64,000 nucleotides of DNA from Moraxella boevrei DSM 14165 (GCF_000379845.1 NZ_KB903810.1:56583-120582), one strand, 5' to 3'. Positions 8,601 to 17,237 are shown, counted from the stretch's first letter. Numbers and translations are program-made. Notes: generated from the sequence alone by a model not told the origin.

Positions 8601-9449
8601 ATGAAGTATATTATTCCATCTTTGGCTTTTGCATCATTGTGTACGTTAACAGGTTGTTCACAAAGTGAACCTGCAAAAACCGAAACGACCACAACTGAAA
8701 CGACTAGCTCAATTACCGCAAGCACATCTAATACTACTCCTACATCAGGTAAAATTTATACTGTTGCCGTAGATTCAAATTTTCCTCCATTTTCATACCT
8801 TGATGAAAATGGCAAACCTATTGGTTATGATGTTGACTTAATTAACGCCATCGCCAATAAAGCAAATATGAACGTCCAAATCCTTACAAAAAAATGGTCG
8901 GAATTTCCACAAGCATTAAATGAGGATCAAGTGGATTTATGGATTGCAGGCATTTCTATTTCCGAAGAACGCAAAGCAATTATTGATTATAGCGAGCCTT
9001 ACTTGACCTATAAAACAGGGGTTTTAACCAAAAATAATGCAAAAGGTATGGCAATCAATCAAGCCAACCTAGCTGAACAACGTTTGATTGCTTTAGAAAG
9101 CACGATTGATTTTGACTATGCCAAAACATTGGTGAAAAACCCTGAAAATCTACACGGTGTATCAACAAGTTTTTTAGCCATGAAGGCAATTTTGACCGAT
9201 AATGCGGATGCTTTTATCAATAATAACCGTGTTTTACAATATAATGTTAAACAGTACCCTGAATACAATCTCCGAACTTTTAATATAGACTTAGCAAATG
9301 CTGGTGGTAAAGACGGCAATTTAGGCATTGCGGTTAAAAAAGGTAATATGGATCTTATCAAAAAACTTAATCAAGGTTTGGCTGATATCAAACAAGATGG
9401 CACTTATAACAAAATCAATCAACAATGGTTTGGTACAAACGAGCAATAG
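8601..9449 (+). CDS. Amino-acid ABC transporter substrate-binding lipoprotein (family 3)
   Basis: A 282-residue predicted lipoprotein: signal peptide ending in the lipobox LTGC at about C19, then a Thr/Ser-rich tether (about 25-52), then a complete family 3 solute-binding domain. Typical strands are VAVDSNFPPFSYLDENGKPI followed by GYDVDLINAIA and, later, WIAGISISEERKAIIDYSEPY. Relatives bind polar amino acids in the periplasm. No permease or ATPase gene is nearby, so it either works with a transporter encoded elsewhere or is a sensor. The start at 8601 was chosen because a TTTGGAG ribosome-binding site precedes it and the lipoprotein signal follows directly. The next gene starts 12 bases after the stop, so it is probably co-transcribed with the AIM24 protein. 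Confidence 0.87.
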   Translation: MKYIIPSLAFASLCTLTGCSQSEPAKTETTTTETTSSITASTSNTTPTSGKIYTVAVDSNFPPFSYLDENGKPIGYDVDLINAIANKANMNVQILTKKWSEFPQALNEDQVDLWIAGISISEERKAIIDYSEPYLTYKTGVLTKNNAKGMAINQANLAEQRLIALESTIDFDYAKTLVKNPENLHGVSTSFLAMKAILTDNADAFINNNRVLQYNVKQYPEYNLRTFNIDLANAGGKDGNLGIAVKKGNMDLIKKLNQGLADIKQDGTYNKINQQWFGTNEQ

Positions 9450-9461
9450 GAACAGCTAAAA

Positions 9462-10220
9462 ATGGCAGTAACTTTTACCCTACTTGGCGAAAATGAACCG
9501 TTTTTGCATTGCAACCTAAAACAAGGCGACATCGTACATTGTGAAGCCAACGCCATGGTGATGATGGAGTCTAACCTTGAATTAAAAGGCTCGCTACAAG
9601 GCGGTATCATGCGAGCCTTAATGAGACGTTTTGCCAATGGTGAATCGCTATTTCAACAAAAAATTGAAGCCACCAAAGGCGAAGGCGATTGCCTACTTGC
9701 CCCAACGCTTGACGGCGATATGCAAATTCTTGATGTGGGAGCGGTGCAGTATACGCTATCGGACGGTGCGTTTGTGGCAAGCTCTGGCACGGTAGATATT
9801 AAAGCAAGTATCAACAGTAGTCTGGGCGGAGCGGTGTTTGGCGATACGGGCGGATTTTTGGTCATGCGAACCGAAGGTCATGGACAGGTTGTGGTTTCAG
9901 GCTTTGGCTCGTTGTTTGAGATTGAAGTTACCCCTGACAAACCAGTTTTGATTGACAACGGTCATGTGGTCTGTTGGGATAGCCGTTTGGCTTATGAATT
10001 GTCGGTTTCTACCAGTCAAAGTAAGGGATTTTTGGGCAATATTATCAATTCGGTAACCAGTGGCGAAGGCATGGTGCTAAAATTTAGCGGTGCAGGCAAA
10101 GTGGTGTTATGCTCTCGTAACCGTGATAATTATCAAGGCTGGCTGAGTAAAGTGTTAGGTGCTGGCAATAGCGGTAGTGGCACAAGCGGTGGCGGGTTAT
10201 TTGGTGGGTTATTAACCTAA
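9462..10220 (+). CDS. AIM24 (TIGR00266) family protein
   Basis: A 252-residue protein of the AIM24/TIGR00266 beta-rich family. Family marks include the LKQGDIVHCEANAMVMMESN strand near the N-terminus, GSLQGGIMRALMRRFANGES, the FLVMRTEGHGQVVVSGFGSL core, and VLIDNGHVVCWDSRL. The C-terminus (about 225-252) is a Gly/Ser-rich tail. No catalytic residues are known for the family; bacterial members often occur beside TerD genes, as here. The ATG at 9462 has AGGAACAG in front. The following TerD gene begins 58 bases after the stop. Confidence 0.85.
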   Translation: MAVTFTLLGENEPFLHCNLKQGDIVHCEANAMVMMESNLELKGSLQGGIMRALMRRFANGESLFQQKIEATKGEGDCLLAPTLDGDMQILDVGAVQYTLSDGAFVASSGTVDIKASINSSLGGAVFGDTGGFLVMRTEGHGQVVVSGFGSLFEIEVTPDKPVLIDNGHVVCWDSRLAYELSVSTSQSKGFLGNIINSVTSGEGMVLKFSGAGKVVLCSRNRDNYQGWLSKVLGAGNSGSGTSGGGLFGGLLT

Positions 10221-10278
10221 TAATTTATTGTATATCTTTGAATTTTAACAATTTTTTAATAAGCACTAGGAGCTTAAT

Positions 10279-10881
10279 ATGGCAGTTAATCTACAAAAAG
10301 GTCAAAAAATTTCTTTGGAAAAAGAAGCAGGCGGTGCATTAACCCGTGTCAATATGGGTTTAGGCTGGGACGTTGCCAGTTCTGGTAAATCAGGCGGATT
10401 TTTGGGCGGTTTGTTTGGTGGCGGTGGTGGCCACGACAGCATTGATTTAGATGCCTCTGTTGTACTATTTGACAGCAACAAACAGCCGATTGACGTTGTA
10501 TATTTTGGACAATTACACTCAAAAGACGGCTCAATTTCGCACTCTGGCGACAACCGCACAGGGGCAGGCGATGGCGATGATGAAGTCATTAGCGTGGATT
10601 TATCTCGTGTGCCTGCTAGCGTACAGTCGCTTGTTTTTACGGTAAACAGCTTTACAGGGCAGTCGTTTGAAAAAGTTGCCAATGCCTATTGCCGTATCGT
10701 TAATGCGGGTAACAATGGCGAAGTGGCTCGTTATAACCTGTCTGCTCAAGGCTCGCATACAGCGATGATTATGGCAAAAGTTTATCGTCACAACGGCGAG
10801 TGGAAAATGCACGCCATTGGTGAGACGGCAAACGGTCGTACCTTTAACGATTTGATGCCTGCAATTGTGCCACACGCTTGA
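10279..10881 (+). CDS. terD: TerD-family calcium-binding stress protein (second copy)
   Basis: A 200-residue TerD-domain protein with the same landmarks as the first copy: MAVNLQKGQKISLEKEAGG, GLGWDVASSG, IDLDASVVLFDSN and the acidic HSGDNRTGAGDGDDE loop at about residues 88-102. It differs by a Gly-rich insertion (GGFLGGLFGGGGGHDS, about 39-54) between strands, as seen in some TerD/TerZ subfamilies. It has its own ribosome-binding site (TAGGAG) and a terminator 25 bases downstream. With the AIM24 gene it forms the classic association of ter-type stress genes, but the terC membrane protein is not in the window. Confidence 0.92.
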   Translation: MAVNLQKGQKISLEKEAGGALTRVNMGLGWDVASSGKSGGFLGGLFGGGGGHDSIDLDASVVLFDSNKQPIDVVYFGQLHSKDGSISHSGDNRTGAGDGDDEVISVDLSRVPASVQSLVFTVNSFTGQSFEKVANAYCRIVNAGNNGEVARYNLSAQGSHTAMIMAKVYRHNGEWKMHAIGETANGRTFNDLMPAIVPHA

Positions 10882-10904
10882 TTTTTTGGTTAAAAATTTT
10901 TGAT

Positions 10905-10940
10905 AAACAGACATTTAAGTGATTAAAGGTCTGTTTTTTT
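10905..10940 (+). terminator. Intrinsic terminator after the second terD gene
   Basis: AACAGAC at 10906-10912 pairs with GTCTGTT at 10929-10935 and runs directly into a series of T residues, closing a 16-base loop. It ends the AIM24-terD transcript. Confidence 0.75.
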
Positions 10941-11140
10941 GTGGCAATTGTTTTTTCAAACGGTTGCAAAAAATTACTTGCAACAACTTACAACAAAAAA
11001 ATGAGAAATATGCTAAAATAACAACCAAAAATTTATTAACATTAGCAAAAAACACATTAAAATTACAACGTTATCCCTTGAAACTATTCAACAAACAACG
11101 CATTTTAAATACAATATTTTCATGATTAATAAGGCGACCC

Positions 11141-12001
11141 ATGACCTACCTAGCCAACTTAAAACCAGAAACTACAACTAAAGCCGACCAAAAACCCAAA
11201 TCCCCCATCACCCTACCCACCCTACAAAAGTACAAGCAAAATGGCGAAAAGTTTTCGTGTTTAACCTGTTATGATGCTTCCTTTGCCCATTTGATGGAGC
11301 TTGCCGAGATTGACACGATTTTGGTGGGTGATAGTTTAGGAATGGTAGTGCAGGGGCAATCGTCTACTTTGCCCGTTACTGTCAATGATATGGTCTATCA
11401 CACCCAAAATGTCGTGCGTGCCAATCATCACGCCCTAATTATTTGCGATTTGCCCTTTATGAGTTATGCAACTTTAACTGATGCGATTAAAAATAGCCGT
11501 GCGGTCATGCAAGCAGGGGCGAATATGGTAAAAATTGAAGGCGGTAGTGAACTCGCCGAGATTGTCACGGTTTTAGCCAAAAATGGCGTACCGACTTGCG
11601 TGCATTTGGGCTTAACTCCCCAATCGGTCAATGTGTTTGGTGGCTATAAAGTACAAGGCAAAACAGACGAGCAAGCCGACCAATTATTAAAAGACTGTGA
11701 AATTTTGGTGAATGCGGGGGCGAGCATGATTTTATTAGAGTGCGTGCCTGCCAAGCTTGCCAAAAAAGTAACCAAAAGCTTTGCCGTGCCTGTCGTTGGC
11801 ATTGGGGCGGGCGTGGACACAGACGGACAAGTTTTGGTCATGCACGATATGCTGGGCATTTATACCAAAAAACCTGCTAGATTTGTCAAAGACTTTTTAA
11901 AAGATGGTGGCAATGAAACAGGCGATATATTGGGTGCGTTTAAAAATTATCATCACACCGTTAAACAAAAAACCTTTCCAAGTATAGAGCATAGTTTTTG
12001 A
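11141..12001 (+). CDS. panB: 3-methyl-2-oxobutanoate hydroxymethyltransferase
   Basis: First enzyme of the pantothenate branch: it transfers a hydroxymethyl group from methylenetetrahydrofolate to 2-oxoisovalerate to give ketopantoate. The 286-residue protein has the expected pattern, including CLTCYDASFAHLMELAEID, VGDSLGMVVQGQ (Mg2+-binding Asp), KIEGGSELAE and GIGAGVDTDGQVLVMHDMLG. The N-terminal 25 residues before the core are longer and Lys/Thr-rich compared with many PanB proteins. An AAGGCG ribosome-binding site precedes the ATG. panC follows after 7 bases. Confidence 0.95.
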   Translation: MTYLANLKPETTTKADQKPKSPITLPTLQKYKQNGEKFSCLTCYDASFAHLMELAEIDTILVGDSLGMVVQGQSSTLPVTVNDMVYHTQNVVRANHHALIICDLPFMSYATLTDAIKNSRAVMQAGANMVKIEGGSELAEIVTVLAKNGVPTCVHLGLTPQSVNVFGGYKVQGKTDEQADQLLKDCEILVNAGASMILLECVPAKLAKKVTKSFAVPVVGIGAGVDTDGQVLVMHDMLGIYTKKPARFVKDFLKDGGNETGDILGAFKNYHHTVKQKTFPSIEHSF

Positions 12002-12008
12002 TATCATC

Positions 12009-12860
12009 ATGAAAATTTTTAATACCATTTTAGAACTCCAAGCCGAATTAAAAACACAGCGTGATAAAAAAACTACCCCCAACATTGCATTGGTTGCGAC
12101 AATGGGCAATTTGCATGATGGGCATATATCACTGGTCAAACTTGCCAAACAAAAAGCCGATATGGTCGTGGTGAGTATTTTTGTCAATCCCACGCAATTT
12201 GGCGTGGATGAGGATTTTGACAGTTATCCACGTACGCTTGATGACGATTTGGATAAATTAAAAACTGCCAATGTCGACATTGTATTTGCCCCAAGTGTCA
12301 ATGAAATGTATCCCTCTTATCCACCCAATGTGCAGGTATTAAGTGGCGAGATTACCAAAATCTTATGCGGAAAGTCTCGCCCCACGCATTTTGACGGTGT
12401 GGGATTGGTAGTGAGTAAATTATTTAATATTGTCCGCCCTGATATGGCGATTTTTGGTAAAAAAGATTATCAGCAATTAGCCATTATCCGCCAGTTAAAT
12501 GATGAATTAAATTTTGGTATTGAAATTATTGGAGCGGAAATTGTGCGAGCCGATGACGGCTTGGCATTGTCATCAAGAAATGGCTATTTAACGCCTGATG
12601 AGCGGGCAATCGCGCCTGTTATCCAACAGACGCTACAAAAAATTAAAGCCGATATTCAACATTCAAGCTTTGAGAATTATGCCGATATTATGCAAAAACA
12701 TCACGATGAATTAACCAATACAGGGTTAAAAGTAGATTATTTATCACTATATAATGACAAATTACAAGCTGTCAAGCCGAGCGATAAAAATTTGGTGGTA
12801 TTAACGGCGGTATTTGTAGGCAAGGCACGGCTTTTGGATAATTTAGAAATTGGGTTATAA
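12009..12860 (+). CDS. panC: Pantothenate synthetase (pantoate--beta-alanine ligase)
   Basis: ATP-dependent ligase joining pantoate to beta-alanine. The 283-residue protein belongs to the HIGH/KMSKS nucleotidyltransferase superfamily: ATMGNLHDGHISLVKLAK at about residues 30-47 holds the HxGH motif, FVNPTQFGVDEDFDSYPRT is the pantoate loop, and ALSSRNGYL is the KMSKS-like loop. Length is normal. It lies 7 bases after panB and 24 bases before rapZ, so the four genes panB-panC-rapZ-darP look like one operon. Confidence 0.95.
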   Translation: MKIFNTILELQAELKTQRDKKTTPNIALVATMGNLHDGHISLVKLAKQKADMVVVSIFVNPTQFGVDEDFDSYPRTLDDDLDKLKTANVDIVFAPSVNEMYPSYPPNVQVLSGEITKILCGKSRPTHFDGVGLVVSKLFNIVRPDMAIFGKKDYQQLAIIRQLNDELNFGIEIIGAEIVRADDGLALSSRNGYLTPDERAIAPVIQQTLQKIKADIQHSSFENYADIMQKHHDELTNTGLKVDYLSLYNDKLQAVKPSDKNLVVLTAVFVGKARLLDNLEIGL

Positions 12861-12884
12861 AATTATAAGTAAATAGGTACAATT

Positions 12885-13778
12885 ATGACAACAAACACCC
12901 CCAATATCATCATCGTTTCAGGGCGGTCGGGTTCTGGCAAAACTTCGGTTTTAAATATTTTAGAGGATTTTGGGTATTATTGTTTGGATAATTTGCCTTT
13001 ATCGCTTGTCATTACCGCCCTTGAAAAATTAACCGAAACCGACATCAAAAAAATCGCTCTTGGCATTGATGTGAGAACCCCAAAGGCAGATTTAAAAGAT
13101 TTTGAAACCATTTATCAAGCCTTAATAGACCTTTATGGGCAGTCAGCAATTAAAATCCTTTATACCACTGCCAATGACAATAGCTTAATTTCTCGTTTTG
13201 ATGCCACACGCCGAGTACACCCACTCATGGCAAATGGCACAATCAAAAATCTACCCAATGCGATTAAAACCGAAAGAGAATTGTTATCGCCCATTTTTAA
13301 ACTTTGTGATATTAAAATTGATACCACAAGCTTAAATATCCACGAATTAAAAGAATTGGTACGCAATCATTTCGGTGTGAATAATGTAATTACGGTCAAT
13401 GTTTTATCCTTTGGTTTTAAATATGGCTCTCCCATTGATGCTGATTTTTTGTTTGATGTACGCATTTTACCCAATCCACATTGGCAAAAAGAATTAAAGG
13501 TAAAAACAGGCTTGGATAATGAAATTAAAGACTTTTTTGCCAATTATCCACAAGTCAATGACATGGTAGCTGACATTGGCAATTTTTTAATAAAATGGTT
13601 GCCAGAGTTTTTAAATAACAATCGCCACACAATAACCATCGCCATTGGCTGTACAGGCGGTAAACACCGCTCGGTGTTTATCAGCGAATTTGTGGGCAAA
13701 TTATTAAGCGAGCAATTACCCAAAGCAATGACGGTGAATATCAAACACCGTGAAAAAATTTATTGGCAAGAACATTAA
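12885..13778 (+). CDS. rapZ: RNase adapter protein RapZ (YvcJ family nucleotide-binding protein)
   Basis: A 297-residue P-loop protein with Walker A GRSGSGKTS at about residues 13-21, followed by VLNILEDFGYYCLDNLPLSL, which is typical of the family, and the conserved C-terminal GCTGGKHRSVFISE segment. In Escherichia coli RapZ guides RNase E to the small RNA GlmZ and so controls glucosamine-6-phosphate synthesis. Here its usual neighbours (rpoN, hpf, ptsN) are absent and it is linked to pantothenate genes, so the regulatory target should not be assumed. Confidence 0.92.
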   Translation: MTTNTPNIIIVSGRSGSGKTSVLNILEDFGYYCLDNLPLSLVITALEKLTETDIKKIALGIDVRTPKADLKDFETIYQALIDLYGQSAIKILYTTANDNSLISRFDATRRVHPLMANGTIKNLPNAIKTERELLSPIFKLCDIKIDTTSLNIHELKELVRNHFGVNNVITVNVLSFGFKYGSPIDADFLFDVRILPNPHWQKELKVKTGLDNEIKDFFANYPQVNDMVADIGNFLIKWLPEFLNNNRHTITIAIGCTGGKHRSVFISEFVGKLLSEQLPKAMTVNIKHREKIYWQEH

Positions 13779-13796
13779 TAAATAAAGGTAACAATT

Positions 13797-14306
13797 ATGC
13801 TAAATTTTGCAGAAATGGATATGGTGGTGAGCCGTACTGAACAAAAAAAATCGCGTGAACGCTTGCAACTATTGGCAGAACCGCTTGCCAATTTGTCAAA
13901 AAAACAGATGAAAAACTTGCCAGCCAGTGAGTTTTTTTTGGACGATTTATTGCAATTAAACGACATCACCAGCCATGAAGCCCGCAAACGTCATGTGAAA
14001 CGTCTTGGCAAATTATTGGCGGAAGAAAATCCGCATGATATCGTGGAATACCTGTTTCGCTGTACCTTTAGCCCAGAGCAACAGGCGAAAATTGAAAGCT
14101 GGCAAACTCGGTTAAATTTGCAAGACGAAAACACCTTAAAACAATTTACCAAATCATTTTTTCAAAGTGAGTTTAATACCATTAAACAGTTATTGGTTTG
14201 GGTTGCTTATGCCAAACACACGCAAGATGATGAATTGTTAGAAGAAAGTGAAAATGATTTGAACACTTATATTCGTCAGGTGGCGATTTTGTCAAAGAAT
14301 AAGTAA
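13797..14306 (+). CDS. darP: DarP (YjgA/DUF615) ribosome-biogenesis factor
   Basis: A 169-residue basic, helical protein matching the DUF615/YjgA family: SRTEQKKSRERLQLLAEPLA, then LSKKQMKNLPASEF and ITSHEARKRHVKRLGKLLAE. In Escherichia coli the protein is bound to late 50S assembly intermediates and helps mature the peptidyl-transferase centre. It starts 18 bases after rapZ and is the last gene of the plus-strand group; the next gene is convergent, 27 bases away. Confidence 0.88.
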   Translation: MLNFAEMDMVVSRTEQKKSRERLQLLAEPLANLSKKQMKNLPASEFFLDDLLQLNDITSHEARKRHVKRLGKLLAEENPHDIVEYLFRCTFSPEQQAKIESWQTRLNLQDENTLKQFTKSFFQSEFNTIKQLLVWVAYAKHTQDDELLEESENDLNTYIRQVAILSKNK

Positions 14307-14333
14307 TTGATTTTTAAAAATTTTAACTATTTA

Positions 14334-14939
14334 TCAAAGCAATCCTGCTAATTCAAAAAACTGCCGATAAGCCGAAACTTTATTGTCAAGGCTCATCGGA
14401 TACGCCCGAGAGCTAGACGGCAAGCGATAAATCGTAAGATGTCGCCCAAAGATTAAGACATTTAACATTTGGTTAGTTTTTGGAGATTTTAACGGTTTTT
14501 GTTGATTTGCCGATAAATATTCGTTTACCAATTCCATTAGCACATCGGTTGCCTTACCACCTGTGGTAAACAGCCATTTGACATGGGGTAATTTTGCCAA
14601 CACACTTGCTAAATCCACACGCCTGACTACCGTTAAATGGGCATCGGAGGCATTGCCTTTCTCACGGATAACGTGGGTAACGGTCGGTAGCTGACCAATA
14701 CCTTTTTTGATTAAAAAGTCTTGGATTTTGTCAGCATCAAAGCGTTTTTCGTCGCCAATGCGAAAATAATCCACATCGTCAAAAAATACCTTACCATAAA
14801 TCCGCCACATATCATTGTAAAAATTAGGGTAATGAAACGCCATACACCATTTCTCGGGCGTGGGTGGCATCGTCCCCATCATGAGTGCGGTAGCATGTGG
14901 CGGTAATACGGGAGCGAATGGGTGCGGTTCTACGTTCAC
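14334..14939 (-). CDS. Uracil-DNA glycosylase-superfamily protein
   Basis: A 201-residue protein with the uracil-DNA glycosylase fold pattern of the Mug/deoxyinosine-glycosylase side of the family: ALMMGTMPPTPEKWCMAFHY followed by PNFYNDMWRIYG near the N-terminus, and VKWLFTTGGKATDVLM as the third conserved block. Such enzymes remove damaged or deaminated bases; the substrate cannot be assigned. The start is a GTG at 14937-14939 that overlaps the galE stop codon (GTGA), so translation is probably coupled to galE. The C-terminal block PSSSRAYPMSLDNK may be the substrate-intercalating loop. Confidence 0.75.
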   Translation of the reverse strand: MNVEPHPFAPVLPPHATALMMGTMPPTPEKWCMAFHYPNFYNDMWRIYGKVFFDDVDYFRIGDEKRFDADKIQDFLIKKGIGQLPTVTHVIREKGNASDAHLTVVRRVDLASVLAKLPHVKWLFTTGGKATDVLMELVNEYLSANQQKPLKSPKTNQMLNVLIFGRHLTIYRLPSSSRAYPMSLDNKVSAYRQFFELAGLL

Positions 14940-15961
14940 CCACGATAACCCTGTGGGTTATTCGATTGCCAACGCCAAGTATCGGCACACATTGCTTCAA
15001 TGTTTAATTTTGCTTCCCAATTTAGCAAAGTCTTGGCTTTATCGGAACTGGCGTAACAAGTGGCAATATCCCCTGCTCGTCTATCCACAATTTTAAACGG
15101 TACGTTTACGCCTGTGGTTTTGATAAAAGCATTAACAAGCTCTAATACAGACGTACCATTACCTGTACCCAGATTAATCGGTTCAAATCCAATAGATTTG
15201 TCTTGTTTTTCAATAAATTGCAACGCCGATACATGCCCTTTTGCCAAATCAACGACATGAATATAATCGCGCACACCTGTGCCGTCCAGCGTATCGTAAT
15301 CATCGCCAAAAACCGATAACGTTTGTAATTTACCCACCGCTACTTGACTGATGTAAGGCATTAAATTATTAGGAATATCGCTTGGGTCTTCGCCAATCAT
15401 ACCCGTCTTATACGCTCCAATCGGATTAAAATACCGCAGTGAAATGATATTGAACTCACTATCCGCCTTTGCCAAATCTTCTAAAATGTACTCAACCATC
15501 AATTTACTTTGACCGTAGGGGTTGGTTGCCGAGCGTTTTGCCGTTTCCACAATCGGCAAGATTTCTGGGTCACCATAGACGGTAGCAGATGATGAAAAGA
15601 CAAAGTTTTTTACACCTTTTTCTTTCATCACGTCCAATAAATTTAGCGTACCTGACACGTTATTTTGATAATATTTTAAAGGTTTGGCAACCGATTCGCC
15701 CACCGCTTTTAGTCCTGCAAAATGAATAACCGCAAAAAAATTATGCTCATTAAACGTTTTAACAAGCAAATTCCTATCCAAAATATCACCCTGAATAAAG
15801 GTTAATTTTTGATCGATGATGTTTTCGACTCGCTCAACTGCAACAGGGCTAGAATTAGACAAATTATCATAAATCACAGGCGTAAAACCTGCGTTTACAA
15901 GCTCAATAAGCGTGTGCGTGCCGATATAACCTGCACCACCAGTAACTAATATTTTTTTCAT
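14936..15961 (-). CDS. galE: UDP-glucose 4-epimerase
   Basis: A 341-residue extended short-chain dehydrogenase that interconverts UDP-glucose and UDP-galactose (or the N-acetyl forms) with tightly bound NAD. It has the N-terminal GGAGYIGTHT motif (residues 8-17), a FSSSATVYGDP segment, the catalytic YGQSK (Tyr-x-x-x-Lys, about 148-152), and SLRYFNPIGA. UDP-galactose made here would feed UDP-galactopyranose mutase (glf) in the same cluster. It overlaps the downstream glycosylase gene and follows the ugd-like gene by 19 bases. Confidence 0.93.
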   Translation of the reverse strand: MKKILVTGGAGYIGTHTLIELVNAGFTPVIYDNLSNSSPVAVERVENIIDQKLTFIQGDILDRNLLVKTFNEHNFFAVIHFAGLKAVGESVAKPLKYYQNNVSGTLNLLDVMKEKGVKNFVFSSSATVYGDPEILPIVETAKRSATNPYGQSKLMVEYILEDLAKADSEFNIISLRYFNPIGAYKTGMIGEDPSDIPNNLMPYISQVAVGKLQTLSVFGDDYDTLDGTGVRDYIHVVDLAKGHVSALQFIEKQDKSIGFEPINLGTGNGTSVLELVNAFIKTTGVNVPFKIVDRRAGDIATCYASSDKAKTLLNWEAKLNIEAMCADTWRWQSNNPQGYRG

Positions 15962-15980
15962 CGATTTTTACCTTTTTAAT

Positions 15981-17237
15981 TTAACGCCCAATGCCAAAAT
16001 ATTCGCCTTTAAAATCAGTCACTTGACTATCTGTTAAAATATTTTTGGCATCAAAAATTGGCAAAGCAATTTTGTTTAATTGATTGATATCAGGTGGTGT
16101 TAATCCTGACCAGTTAATAATAAATAACGCATCGGCGTTCTTTAAAATCTCGTACGGCTCATTCGTAATGCTTAACAACCGATTGTCGCCGTACAATTGT
16201 TCTAATTCAAAACTGGTGTTATTTAAATAGACATTGGTTTTGATGTGATACGACCACAACAGCTTGAGTAATGGGTGAATGGCAGAATTGGTGGTAATGC
16301 CCGCCCCAATGCGATAACCCGCTCCCCAAATTGCTACCGTCTTTTGCTCAATATTGCCATCAAAATATTGCCAAAACTTACGAAAACACAGCTCTTTTTG
16401 GTCTTCGTTAATCATCAATACTGATGACAATAAGTGATTATCCACTTGATTTTGTTCAAATTTTTCTTTTAATAATGCTAATTCATTCGGCAACGATTTG
16501 CCACCAAAGCCCCAACCTGCACCCAAATAGGCATGCCCCACTCGGCTGTCATTACCCATAATACGTTCTACAGTTTTTATATTCACCCGTTCACTATCGG
16601 CAAGACGAGCAAGTTCATTCATCAGCGACAAGCGGGTGCCAAGCATTGCCATGATAGAGCTTCTAGCAAATTCGCTGGTTTTAATGTCGCTAATTTCACA
16701 AGTTTTGGCTTGATTTTTTAAAAATAATAAAATATCAGATTTTACCACACTATTGGGTATTTTTTCACCAATCAATACCAAATCAGGCTGATAAAATGAA
16801 CTAAAATTCGCCCCTTCTTTCATAAAAATAAACGGTAGATAATAGACCCAATTTGTTTTGAACTGTTTGGCTATATCATTGATCTTGCCAATTTTTTTCG
16901 TACCGCTTAGGATAATGTGGGTATGTGGACTTGTCTGTTTTTGAGCAAGCAGGTCTAACTTATCATCATTGAAATTATCCAAAAATAGCCAAATTGTCTG
17001 CCCCTCTATTTTTTGAGCAAATACCAAATCAAGCTCGTGGTGCAGGATAATTTTTTGTTTACTTGTATACAACGACCAAGCCAAACCCATTTGACGGTCA
17101 AATTTATAATACAACAAAGTTTCATCAATTTCACCATCTTTGGCGTACAGATATACAATCTTGTCGAGATTGGCAAGAAAAATGGCGGTATTTATCGCTT
17201 CATGACTAGAACCAAAAATATAAACTTCATTTGACAT
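15981..17237 (-). CDS. Degenerate UDP-glucose 6-dehydrogenase homologue, probably inactive
   Basis: The 418-residue protein has the length and layout of a UDP-glucose/GDP-mannose dehydrogenase and the recognisable central helix and loop (MNELARLADSERVNIKTVER, then DSRVGHAYLGAGWGFGGKSL). The active site is altered: the catalytic Cys of the GxGGxCxPKD loop is Ser (S248), the neighbouring Lys is Asn and the Asp is Glu; the catalytic Lys of the central helix reads as Arg (R192) and the following Asn as Met (M196). The NAD-binding GxGxxG is reduced to GSSHEA. The frame is intact, so it looks like a maintained pseudoenzyme or one with a changed role rather than a decayed gene. It starts directly after the pgi stop codon. 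The position matches ugd in Acinetobacter K loci. Confidence 0.7.
   Translation of the reverse strand: MSNEVYIFGSSHEAINTAIFLANLDKIVYLYAKDGEIDETLLYYKFDRQMGLAWSLYTSKQKIILHHELDLVFAQKIEGQTIWLFLDNFNDDKLDLLAQKQTSPHTHIILSGTKKIGKINDIAKQFKTNWVYYLPFIFMKEGANFSSFYQPDLVLIGEKIPNSVVKSDILLFLKNQAKTCEISDIKTSEFARSSIMAMLGTRLSLMNELARLADSERVNIKTVERIMGNDSRVGHAYLGAGWGFGGKSLPNELALLKEKFEQNQVDNHLLSSVLMINEDQKELCFRKFWQYFDGNIEQKTVAIWGAGYRIGAGITTNSAIHPLLKLLWSYHIKTNVYLNNTSFELEQLYGDNRLLSITNEPYEILKNADALFIINWSGLTPPDINQLNKIALPIFDAKNILTDSQVTDFKGEYFGIGR

Noticed and set aside
10919..11125. A 68-residue plus-strand frame between the second terD and panB
   Set aside because: It begins inside the terD terminator and is Lys/Asn/Leu-rich random-looking sequence; the region is more likely the panB leader.
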